A DNA stretch of 64,000 nucleotides from Pagrus major (lineage: Eukaryota > Chordata > Actinopteri > Spariformes > Sparidae): positions 4,130,936 to 4,194,935 of the forward strand of contig NC_133220.1 in the NCBI RefSeq assembly GCF_040436345.1, written 5' to 3'. A program made the translations under genes and the position numbers. The notes beneath the pieces were generated by a model, which saw only the letters and a list, made by a program, of their open reading frames with translations, made no database searches and was not told the DNA's origin. Below, piece after piece: positions 11,477 to 21,733 of this stretch; within the stretch, counting starts at the first letter, position 1, and every line of letters begins with the position of its first letter.

Positions 11477-12134
11477 CTTAAAAGATAAAAATGAATGTAT
11501 TGTTATTTGAAATTGAAGTGAATGCATTTAATATTTAGTAGTTAACATGTAGGATCATAAAGATCATGAGGTGTTCATGCATCATTTTCAGTAAATGTTT
11601 TCTGCATCCTTTCTAAGCTATGATCACAAAACAAGCTGATCAAGAATCGAAAAGTATCTCATACCTACATTTGGTAAGAAGTTAATCATTTGTTTAGACC
11701 ATCAATCTTTTGAAATGAATCATATATATTTAAACACCTATCAATCATTTTTATAGAATAAAACTTAAAATTGTTTTTAAACCAAACTTGTTCTTCTTAT
11801 TGCTTCATCCAGCAGACTCCAAGTTGTGTTCTGGGAAAGTGAATGAGAGAATTTTAAATGAAAAAAACAAGAATCAAGTCAAACATTTACAAAGAAAATA
11901 CAGCAGTAAAACATTATTGTCTGTGCAGTCTGTACAATACCAGGCCAGCCATGCTGGTTCAAACACGGTTTACAGTTTATGTATCAGGTGTGTCAGGATA
12001 CAGCACAAAGTTCAGTACAGTTCAAAGCTTTCAAGGCAACGTGAATAGCTGATATAAAGGTAACATTGTTGGTTCAGTACTTCATTAAACTTTACTGTGA
12101 CGCATTTAAAACCACATGACTGCACAGAACTTAC

Positions 12135-12178
12135 CTGAGTTAATGCACTTAGACCAGAGAGAGTTAAGACTTTATATA
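12135..12178 (-). promoter_or_regulatory. Odorant receptor 3 TATA box and non-coding first exon
   Basis: TATATAAA at 12178-12171 on the minus strand and the shared first-exon end CTGGTCTAA / GCATTAACTCAG|GTAAGT, ending at 12135. The gap between TATA box and donor is about 20 bp shorter than in copies 1 and 2, so the exon must be very short (about 10 nt) or transcription starts closer to the TATA box. Confidence 0.68.
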
Positions 12179-12229
12179 TGGTTTAGTGGGCAATCATCTA
12201 TGGACTCAGAAGTGTGTGTATGTACATAG

Positions 12230-12292
12230 TGTGTGTGTGTGAGTGTGTGTGTGTGTGTGTGTGTGCGTGCGTGTGTGTGTGTGTGTGCGCGC
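12230..12292. repeat. (TG)n microsatellite upstream of odorant receptor 3
   Basis: Imperfect TG repeat with GC interruptions, 50 bp upstream of the TATA box. A TG tract occupies this place in all three receptor genes. Confidence 0.93.
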
Positions 12293-14540
12293 ATGCACTT
12301 TTAAAATCATACATTTAAAAGAGGAAATGTATAAAATTGCAAAAATAAACAAGTATGAATCTAATTGTACAAGAATGTTTGCAAAACTTTGCATAAAATT
12401 CAAAAGTTGTTTGACTTGGGACTACCTTCACCTACATATAAGGAATTCAGTACGTGTATCACACCTAGACCAACAAAAAAGGCTCATGGTGCCATGACCA
12501 AAACCCAAAAGGAAGTCGGCCATTTCTAATTTAGTGTTAGTTTTTGGGGATTTCCACGCGTACAGAGCCAAAGTCAAGCCCCCATCTGGTGGACCTCATG
12601 GGACCTTATTTCATAAAAATAAGACAAATAATGTTTTCGTCCTGTTTGAATTGTGTCACGAATCACACATATGTCTGCAGTCAATTTTAAAGATACAATT
12701 TCAAGTCATAAAGTCTCAGTTTGTCTTAAAGTTAAAAATCATGTAGCTTTGTGTTAAAGTACTCAGTGAACTACATCGTCTCGCTCAACACAACACTGCT
12801 AACTGGGCTCAGAAAAGGTAGTTAAAAAGATGAAAATCACATTAAGTCTGCTCATATTTTCACAACTGCAGTTATGTGAAGGGAGAGTTGGTCAGTTCTG
12901 TGAGCTGCTAATATACAGGAGCAGCTCTACAATGTTTAAGTTACGGGTTTTGGTGAACATTAAACGAGAGGACGTCACTAATGAGACTGTTGGCTGTGTC
13001 GTCTTCGTAATGACGTATTTTCACAGACTGATATTTCATTAGTTTGATGACAAACTGAGACTCTATTGACTTGAAAATTATATTTTAAGTTGACAAACAT
13101 CTCTCTTCATTCACTACCATACAACGTTTTTCCTAAATAAGGTCCAATGAGGGAAACCATAAGGGGTGTGACTTCGTCTCTCTATTGTACTTTAATGAAC
13201 TCCTCCTACAGCTTTAACCAGATCGACTTCAAATCTTGTCAGACTACACTTAACACTTTTGTAATGAAAATGTATGAAAAGCTTTAAAAGAGTTCTCGTT
13301 GAATGGCAGGTGCGTGGCGATTATTGATGATTCGTCATAAAACAGGAAGTTACTGTAACTCAGCTGTAAATGGTCAAATCTGCTCCAAACTTTGCATGTC
13401 TGATAAAGTGGGGGTCCCACCCAACAACGTTATATTAAATCTGGACAACATTGGAGGCGGAACCCCCGTTCATTCCAATCAAAGCTGCTTTGGTGCTTTG
13501 AAGCCAAAAAAGCTCGACCAAGCCGGCTAACTTCCGGTTTAGTACCCGGCTAACTTGAATCGGGATAAAATCATTGAATCGTATGACTCTTCTGACTTTC
13601 CAAATTTTATTTGACTTAATGGCGCAAATTCAATGACAGTCAAATAAGTCATTTCGCGGGATTGTGATGCTCATCAAAATGTATCCACCATTTTACAGAT
13701 GCTTCTTTCACAATGTTAGCTTTTGGGATTTACTACTACCTAATGTGTAATAAGTGACTGTTCAGGAAGTCACATCGCCCTCTTTCGTGCAGTGTCCAAA
13801 ACACATGACATTCGGAGCAATTACCTCCATTAGCTGTTAGCTCCCTCAGCCAAACACAACGAAAGATTCTGCTGCTCACCAGCTGCTAACAGCTAACTAG
13901 CTCCTCTCCTGCTGGTTTAAATATGGATTTTCAGTGCCCTCATGGTTTAACCAGCACAAGATATTCCCAAGATCCTGCCAGCAAGCTGTTTGTGACTGAG
14001 GGGATTGATGGACCGTTACTGCAGACCAATTCTTGTAACATTAGGTTTCACACTGAGTAGCCAGCACTGAGACAGCACTGTGGACAGAGAGATAACTATG
14101 GTAACAGCGTGAGATGACGAACTCTGTTGTAGTCAGCGTATACAGCAGTAGTCAGTTTGTCATTTCAAACAGACAGTTTGTTCGTCCCAAACATATTTTA
14201 TGTGATGGATGCCTCGAGCCCTGCAGTACGCTATAACATTTTAGGGACAGCGGAGAAACTTGTGTGGTTATCTGATCGTCTCTTCTGATCGGCCTTTATA
14301 GAGACCACCGAGCAAACTATGTCGAGCAAATATCGTTCAATGTTGATTGTTGCCAATCAATTGGAGCACCCTGATGGTTGTTATTGTTCTTTAATCATTA
14401 CATTGAAGGGATCCTCATCAAGAAACTCATCAAAAACACCAGAAAAATTATTATTAGTTATTATTATAAAATTATCTAAATCGCAGTCACCAAATGTGTG
14501 TAAAGTACTGTAGTGCTGAAGAAATGTCCGGGCCTACACA
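12293..14540. other. Gene-free region with decayed repeats
   Basis: No supported gene. It includes non-coding sequence typical of old fish interspersed repeats (for example 12490-13200, with GGACCTTATTTC near 12600 and an inverse-like GGTCCAATGAGG near 13140, and 13450-13560). I could not assign families. The open frames here are under 90 codons with no recognisable motifs. Confidence 0.5.
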
Positions 14541-14554
14541 TTCATCAAGATAAC

Positions 14555-14579
14555 CTGATGAAGGTCTCAGTACCGAAAC
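14555..14579 (+). ncRNA. Hammerhead-ribozyme-like core (probably a Penelope-type relic)
   Basis: The sequence CTGATGA (14555-14561), a short potential stem (GGT..ACC around a 6-nt loop), and GAAAC (14575-14579) followed by GTT reproduce the conserved core of the hammerhead self-cleaving RNA. Penelope-like retroelements are known to carry small hammerheads with very short stem III, and the ACGT here would suit that. Stem I is not convincing, so this is likely a decayed copy. No reverse transcriptase is visible nearby. Confidence 0.35.
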
Positions 14580-17060
14580 GTTAAATTTCATTGCAAGTGA
14601 GCTGAACTGTGTGCAGTTTTTCCTGATTTTGCCGGCCCTTGGTCTTCTCCTACGCACCTGTTGATCCACAGGTGTGCAAAAGCTGTACTCTAAGTGACGC
14701 AAAAATGATCATTCACACTAATAATGAATCATCTCGCAATTACAATATCTGTCAGAATAATCGCAGTCATGTTTTTTGTCTGTATAGTGAAGCTCTAGTT
14801 TTTTGTTTATGTATGTAAATGATAAAACAGTATTGTAATTGGTCTCAAAACTCCAATACTGGCTGGAGCTTCACTATAAAAGATCACATTAGAACAAAAT
14901 CTGATTTTTAATTTCTTTGATCAGATTTTTAATCTGATTAAGTGTGTGATTTTATGTCTCACTTTTCCTCCACTATATGATCTTTTCTTATTCATCGGTT
15001 TAATGTTTAACAGATACAATTTGTATTTTAATAGATCCTCCAAATTTAAACCTGGAAATAAGAAATGATGCCTCTGGACTCAGCTCTGTCTGTTAAAATA
15101 TTATGTTATGAAGTCACTCATTGCTTTCTTGAACTTTTTTCTGTTAAACAAATTTTGTGACACTTCACGGCACTTTCCTACAATATCTGACTCACTTGAT
15201 TAAACTTACTGTGAGCACGACTTTGTTGCGCTTTCCAGAGGAAGGACTTTTGGGACCTTCTGACATTTTCAGTAATCCTCTGTGTATTCAGGAAGTGAGT
15301 CATGCTGCAGGACACAGAACGAGCTACCATCTCATCAACCCTCATTAGGCTTCATCATTAAAGGTCACACACACTGGGGTTGTTTGTTATGTAGCATCCA
15401 GCATGCAAGGCACACAGCATCGAAGGGATTTATTAGATAAGTCTTCTGAGAGGTTTTCTCATCGTTGTCATAATAGGAATCTGCAATTAGAAGGAGCTGG
15501 AGTCTATTAGCTGTGACATTAAAGACTTTAAATGACCTTTTTGGTCAGTGAAAAACAAGTTGCAGCATACTCAGTAGAGAAGCGCAGCGACATTAACAAG
15601 GTTGTTTCAAAACACAAACATGTCCTCTGTGGACAAATCAACTGGTAATCCCAAGGAGAACAGCTTTGTTCTTCACATATGTCTGACTTGTTTTCTTTTT
15701 TTATGAACTTTTACTGTGAGAACAATTAACAGAACTTTCCTTCAGAGAAAGTCAAAGTTTGTTTGTGGTGATCACAACTTTACCATGAAGTTGTTGCATC
15801 ATTCACACTCTCTCTCTCTCTTTCAACCACATACTCACTAACGTTACACACACAATCTTCGCACAGTGTTAGCTACTTGTATGACACATTGTAGTTCAAT
15901 AAACGACCTAAATGTTTTTCTCAGTTCTTACAATACCTCTGATGTGTCAGCATCCATTTCATTTGTATTTTTGGTTTAAACTTTGCTCTTTCTGTCTGAA
16001 TTGATTTGATTTTTTAACGTTTGACCTCTGACATTTGGGGGAGGAGAAGATGGTCGTTGCCACTTCCTGCCACCTTGAAGAACTTGAAAGCACCATGTCA
16101 ATTGTCGGACTAAAACCCAGCCTGAACACAGACATCGCTTCTAAATTTTTGTCTGAACCTGGTCTGGCCCGGCCTGTTGGGTCCTGACAGGTTCGGGTCG
16201 GGTATCTGTGCTCTGCTGCTAATACAGAATACTGATCTGATATTGTACCAGTACTCTTTTTTCCCCAAATTTAAAATCTGTACATTTAATTAGAATTAAT
16301 TGGAATATTTTTTTGTGAGATAACATTAAACCAGAGACAGATGTGGCACCCTAAACTGAGTCTGGGCCGCCATGACCGCATGTATAACTGAATACTGAAT
16401 TTTTATAATGACATTAACACAGAAGCTGTAATTCTCATGGATCAGTCGTGTCATGGCTGATACCCGACCTGCTTAATAAGGTCAGCATCTGCACCACCAT
16501 TGATCTGGTGTATCTGATTAGTGATTATCTCCATTAATCACTGTTAAATGCAGCTCACTTTGCAACTCGCATCACTTTTAATAAAATAAGTTGTACTTGG
16601 TCATGTTTGTTCAAAAAGAGGAGAGAAACTTCTGGAACAAACATGTCTTGCATCACAGTCCACTGAGAAAATGTGCTTAAGGTCAATGTCAGTAATGATG
16701 CTCTTTGTTGGGAAGCAGTGATTCCCTGAGGAGCTGCTCTTTAAACACAGCAAACAACAGTCCACCAGGAATTAGCTTTGTTCCTTTAAGCTTTTCACTC
16801 GATGGTATGTCTGCTTACCCTTTCAAAAACAAAACTTACTTTTGACCCACTGAGGACAAACTTTTGTCACCAGGGTCCTGAACATTAAGAGCCTTACAAA
16901 GAAAAGTTTAGTTAAAATGTTGTGAGTTCCACACAGTTCTAGAGATGTTTCAATACCAGATTTATCTTCCGGATACCTTAATGTGAATTGGCTGATACAG
17001 AGTACCGATTGGATACCAGTACGTTAAAAAAATTTATATATCGGGACACCTCATGTACAG
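14580..17060. other. Gene-free region
   Basis: No supported gene, RNA or complete element. Short open frames lack splice context or motifs. Confidence 0.45.
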
Positions 17061-17062
17061 AG

Positions 17063-17200
17063 GACGTGTTCGGCTCCGGGTTCGAATCCGACCTGTGGCT
17101 CTGTGCCTCATGTCATCCCCCCGCTCTCTCATCCTGTTTTCTGTCATCTCTCCAACTTGCCCTATCTGTAAAGCCATGAAAAGGCCAAAACATGAAAACG
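17063..17200 (+). mobile_element. tRNA-derived SINE fragment
   Basis: Contains a pol III B box (GGTTCGAATCC, 17079-17089) followed by the tail common in percomorph SINEs (GTGGCTCTGTGCCTCATGTC, then CCCCCCGCTCTCTC and CTGTCATCTCTCC). The A box and the tRNA 5' half are missing or unrecognisable, so the copy is truncated at its 5' side. Confidence 0.65.
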
Positions 17201-17559
17201 TAAAATAAATATAAAGCGTAAATAAATATTAAAACATATAAATAAAAGCAGTATACTACTAATCCTGTATGAATATAATATGATTGCTGTTGTTGTATGG
17301 CCTGACTTAGGTTAACCCCTTTGTAAAACATGAACTAATACGTACATACAGAGAATGACTGACTTGGTTTTAATTATCTAGTTATCAATGAAAGAACACT
17401 AATATCAACAAATGTAAGTTTGCTAACACAGGCCTGGAGTTACACAAGCCTTTCCACACATGTTAGTAGCTTATTGAGTTCATATTGTAAATACTATGTA
17501 TATACGAGTTAATTCTATTTCTTATCTCTTATTATATTGTTTATTTTTTACTTTTTATT

Positions 17560-17647
17560 ATTGTTTTAGTGTGATACTGTCCTTTGGCTGCTGTGACTAA
17601 GGAATTTCCCCATTTGCGGGACAAATAAAGGAATTCTGATTCTGATT
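17560..17647 (+). mobile_element. LINE 3' tail fragment
   Basis: GGAATTTCCCCATTTGCGGG, then ACAAATAAAGGAATTCTGATTCTGATT: the 3' end style of vertebrate L2/CR1-like LINEs, with a short tandem terminal repeat. No coding part is attached. Similar but weaker tails occur near 10200 and 49780. Confidence 0.5.
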
Positions 17648-17649
17648 AT

Positions 17650-19664
17650 ATTGATTATTTTTTTTACATCATGTGAATTGTCCTCCTGCAGTAGCGACTC
17701 TTTAGATGGAATTGAGGAATAATGATGGAATAAAAGATGAGATCTTGCTGGTTGTACTTCGGATTTTCCATCTGCACCTTTTGGCCTCGCTGAGTCAAGC
17801 TGATTTGCTTTTACAAATCTAGTTTAAACATGCAGAGTTGAGCGGGGCAGCACCTGAGATGGACCCTCTCTTGAGTGGTTCCATTTTGTAGTTTGTAATT
17901 TAATCTGAAATGTCTGAAATAATGAATTAATGTTTACTTAGTGTTCAACAGAGCTTTTCACTCAAGGACATTCCTTTCGTTATGTTGTTCTTAAAAACCT
18001 CTAAAAAAAGTTTTTCTTCCATATGACAGAGGCCACTGTAATATTTCATTAAAATACAGAGAATACAAAGTAACATTAGAAAAGTGACTTAGATCCGTTT
18101 GACAGCTGAACAGCTCTGCTTTAATAGCAGGAACCTGAATCTCAGGCTCTCTGTAATAGTTTGCTATAATATTTCACAAAGCGTGCTGTTATATTAAACC
18201 ACCAGCAGCATCTGAGAGTTCTGCTTCATCATCTTGTGTCTCAGTCCTTATGTCTTTCTTCTGTATGTCGGAGGGGTGGGAGGCCTTTTACATGCTGTGT
18301 CCAGAGGCCTACTGTCTCTGAATCCGTCTGTTTGAAGGAATTACATTGAAGACTGAAGACTGTGTCAGTGAGCCGTGAGAGTCAGACAATTACAAGGGAA
18401 AGTGGTCAGAATGAGAGTGGTGGTTTGCACTGCTGGTCATAATCTCCCCATTTTCCAGGCCTAGAGCCACAAGATTTGTCAGTTTATTTGTTCCTGAATA
18501 TGTCTTTCAAAAAACTAAAGGAAACATTTATATTGACTGCATTTTAATGTTACTTTTTAAATGTATGAAGACAGAGGTGTGAACAGCAACACATTAATAT
18601 GCAGCTGGACACCACAGCTGTTTTTTTCTTGAGATTCAGAGACAAGAACTTTGAGAGCAGTGGTGGGACGATTAGTGGCTGTACAGAAACGTGAGCCTCC
18701 AACAGACTGAGACCACCATAGGAAGTCAGATTATTTTCCTGTTCTTCAAGAGTAACTCTTTTAGTTGTGTCTTTAATCATTTGGAGATATAAAGCCCGGC
18801 AGAGTATTTCACTGTGATGTGGCTCTGCACATACAGAGACTGCTGCACTTCTTTATACCAAATAATTTCAAACTGTCCACAATGTTTCATCCACCTGACT
18901 GAAGCCGGCCTTTAGCACAGTTTGGACAACATCTGTTTTTTTCATATCGCCTTCTTGTTTATTACACATAGAACATTTTGCCTGCGATACAGATGAACAA
19001 TATAAATTTCACACTCACTCATAAACAGCCTTTTATTTTCTTTATTGACACCAATGACATATATAGAATTATAATATAAAAAAATTATACAAAAGAATAA
19101 GCAGATTGGTCAATAATGAAAACCATCATTAGTTTCAGTCCTTCACAAATACAAAATTACTCCACCTCAACCAGCCACCACTGTAAAATTCTGAGTGCAG
19201 AAAAATCTTATGATGTAATATATAAAAATATATCACAGTGGATTATTCTTCATTGAGTGCTTTCACTTTGTAATATCTTAGTTACAATTCAGTCTTTATA
19301 TTGTGGTATTAGTAATAATTTCTCTTTTTACAACATATTTTGTGAGGTGCCCTCTGGTGGTGAAAACAAACTGCATGATGTCATTTACACAAATCACATG
19401 AAATGTTTTTGAATGATAAACTATCAAAATATCATTAGACATCACTGTGATTATTGGTAACCAATAGTGACGTCCAATACAAGCATTAGTGCTTCATATT
19501 AAACTGGACAGGTAAACTGACTCTCAGAGAACTGACAACAATAATATTCACACTGACATTATTACAAATGATTTCAGCACTAATGTTCAGCGGTCTGATA
19601 TTGACACTCTATATGTGACACAGACATTATTAAACTGATGAAAATACTGATGTCAATAGTTATC
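17650..19664. other. Gene-free region
   Basis: AT-rich sequence; nothing I can assign. The longest open frame (18550-18780, minus) shows no domain or splice context. Confidence 0.45.
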
Positions 19665-19672
19665 TTATAGTA

Positions 19673-19852
19673 CAGACCTACTCAACTGGTGGCTTGTGGG
19701 CCACATGTAATATTTCTTCTTTAAAAAAGAATTGCGTTGTTTTAACACATTTTAATTGTGAGCTTTACAGGTCAGACATAGGGAATGTAAAAGTCGGCCC
19801 CCTCGGCACTTTTTTCAAATCTTGCCCTTAAAAAAGAAGTTGAATAGGCCTG
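19673..19852. mobile_element. hAT-type MITE (180 bp) with 8-bp target duplication
   Basis: Flanked by a perfect 8-bp direct repeat, TTATAGTA (19665-19672 and 19853-19860). The ends are inverted repeats: CAGACCTACTCAACT at the left and AGTTGAATAGGCCTG at the right (two mismatches). No coding capacity. The 8-bp duplication and CA..TG ends mark it as a non-autonomous hAT element. Confidence 0.85.
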
Positions 19853-20588
19853 TTATAGTACTTAACTGACTGATATGTGGAGTAGTTACTGACACCCAGT
19901 GGACAAACTGAGTCACTGCAACACTACATTACACTGAAATGTGTCAAACATCATCACTAATCATTATTGATGACGTCATGAGATGAGGAGTGCTGCAGTT
20001 ACTCCCTCTGTCATCTATTATTCTTCTACATATAAATTGTGATGTCAGCAGTAGCATCTTAGCTGCAACAATATCAGTCAGGTTACCTGAGTGTAGATAT
20101 AAGTTTTAATTCGCTACTACAATGCTTTCTGAAATGAAAGAAATAAGGAAAAGGTTACCAAGTTGCACTGCCCCGCTGTGGTCACAGTGAGTAACTGCGA
20201 CAAACAAAACATGATCAACATCAGAACAGGTAAACCAGGAGATACACTGTAAAAATGAGATGAAATGTAAAACTTCTAACCAGGAGGTCACACTGTAAAA
20301 AGTTAAAGACACAATGACAACACAAGGATGCACTGTAAAAATGATGACTAAGGAAAGTGCTATAGGATAAAAGGAATGTATGGTTAAAAAAAGTCAAATA
20401 TAAACCAAAGACAATAACCAGTACAAAAAAATCAACATCACACCGCTGATTATTTAAAAAAGCAACAAATTAAGGCAATAGATGATAAAATCAGACACTA
20501 ACTCATCACTGGTATACTGTTGTTTAACTTTTCATTAAATACATATATATGTGTGCGTATATATAAATATATGTGTGCATATATATCC

Positions 20589-20589
<1 letters not shown>

Positions 20590-20651
<62 letters not shown>
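20590..20651. repeat. Compound (TG)n(TA)n(TG)n microsatellite
   Basis: About 10 TG, 15 TA and 6 TG units in a row. The TA core is self-complementary and can extrude as a cruciform. Confidence 0.95.
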
Positions 20652-21039
20652 AAATATACTCTGATGCAGCTACAGAAGATTGCTTTGCTATAAGGGGTAG
20701 TTACATTAGTCAGCTGTAATGTGGCTGGATTAGCATAATCGCGACTGAAAGGCTGTGTTGTGTTCACTGTTGCAGAACAGAAATCAAAAGTCCCTGTTCA
20801 TGTAATGTTACTAAGGCGTCCTGCATTCTTCAGCAGTGTTGCTTGAAATGCTACTTACTGTGGCTGGGTGATATGAGCCAGTTAACTGTAGCGATGGTGG
20901 ACTAAGGGTCAATCAAAGACCTGCAGTTTAATTTTATGGTCATACGATGCAGAACAAAACTTGGTTCATCAAACTATGTATATTTGTAGTGGAGAAAGCC
21001 TTACTGAGCAACCCACCAATGGTGGCTGACCTCATTCAC

Positions 21040-21045
21040 TTTATT
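21040..21045 (-). terminator. Likely polyadenylation signal of the NLR gene
   Basis: Minus-strand AATAAA (CGAATAAAGTG) 144 bp after the stop codon at 21189. It is the first canonical hexamer after the B30.2 exon. Confidence 0.6.
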
Positions 21046-21188
21046 CGCCAACACAGATTTTTACTTTTGGTGGCGGGTGTCAATTTTGGACCTTGAACAG
21101 AGCTAACATGAGCTTTGTGTGATCCTGGACGGACTCAACTGATCCGTTCAGCAGTGACTGTTTCTCAAACAGGAGGAGACTCTCCATC

Positions 21189-21733
21189 CTACAGAGAACA
21201 CAGAGACACTGAAGAACCAATCTTGGACCAGAACCCAAACCCGAACCCAGGATGAAGAGGTTCAGTGAATGTGGTGTTGAAGGTGTGGAGGCGGACCAGT
21301 GTGTTAGAGGAGACTTTATAGAAGGACAGAATGCCAGCAGGATGGTCCACATACACTGCCACTCTGTGACAGACAGAGGGCGAGGAGGAGGAGACGAGTG
21401 TCCTTCTGTTATTGTGACAGACGGTGTAAGAACCGTCAGAGCAGATCAGACTCCAGGACTGATTATTCTCTCCAAACCTGCAGTCAGCGGTGTTTCCTCT
21501 CCTTCCCATTCCACTGTAGGACACCGATATAAAAGCTCCTCCTCTCCACTCGACCTCCCAGTAACAGCGACCGGTCAGACCATTGCTACACAGCAGCTGC
21601 CTCCAGTAGTCGAATCTGTCTGGATGATCTGGATATGACTGATCCTTCTCCACATATGTCACCTTCCTGTTGTTGTCGGACAGTTGGAGCTGTTTGTGTA
21701 CAGTGTTTGTGTCGACTGTGAGTTCACAGGAAT
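21189..21733 (-). other. B30.2 (PRY-SPRY) exon of the NLR
   Basis: The last exon encodes residues 1126-1306: PRY part ([31 protein letters not shown]) and SPRY part ([49 protein letters not shown]). It is joined to the LRRs through a 47-bp linker exon (21922-21876). These domains bind proteins in TRIM and fish NLR families. Intact. Confidence 0.93.

Noticed and set aside
17063-17100. tRNA gene suggested by GGTTCGAATCC
   Set aside because: Only the B box is present; no cloverleaf or A box, and a SINE tail follows.
21252-21638. 128-codon plus-strand frame
   Set aside because: Antisense of the B30.2 exon; no motif of its own.
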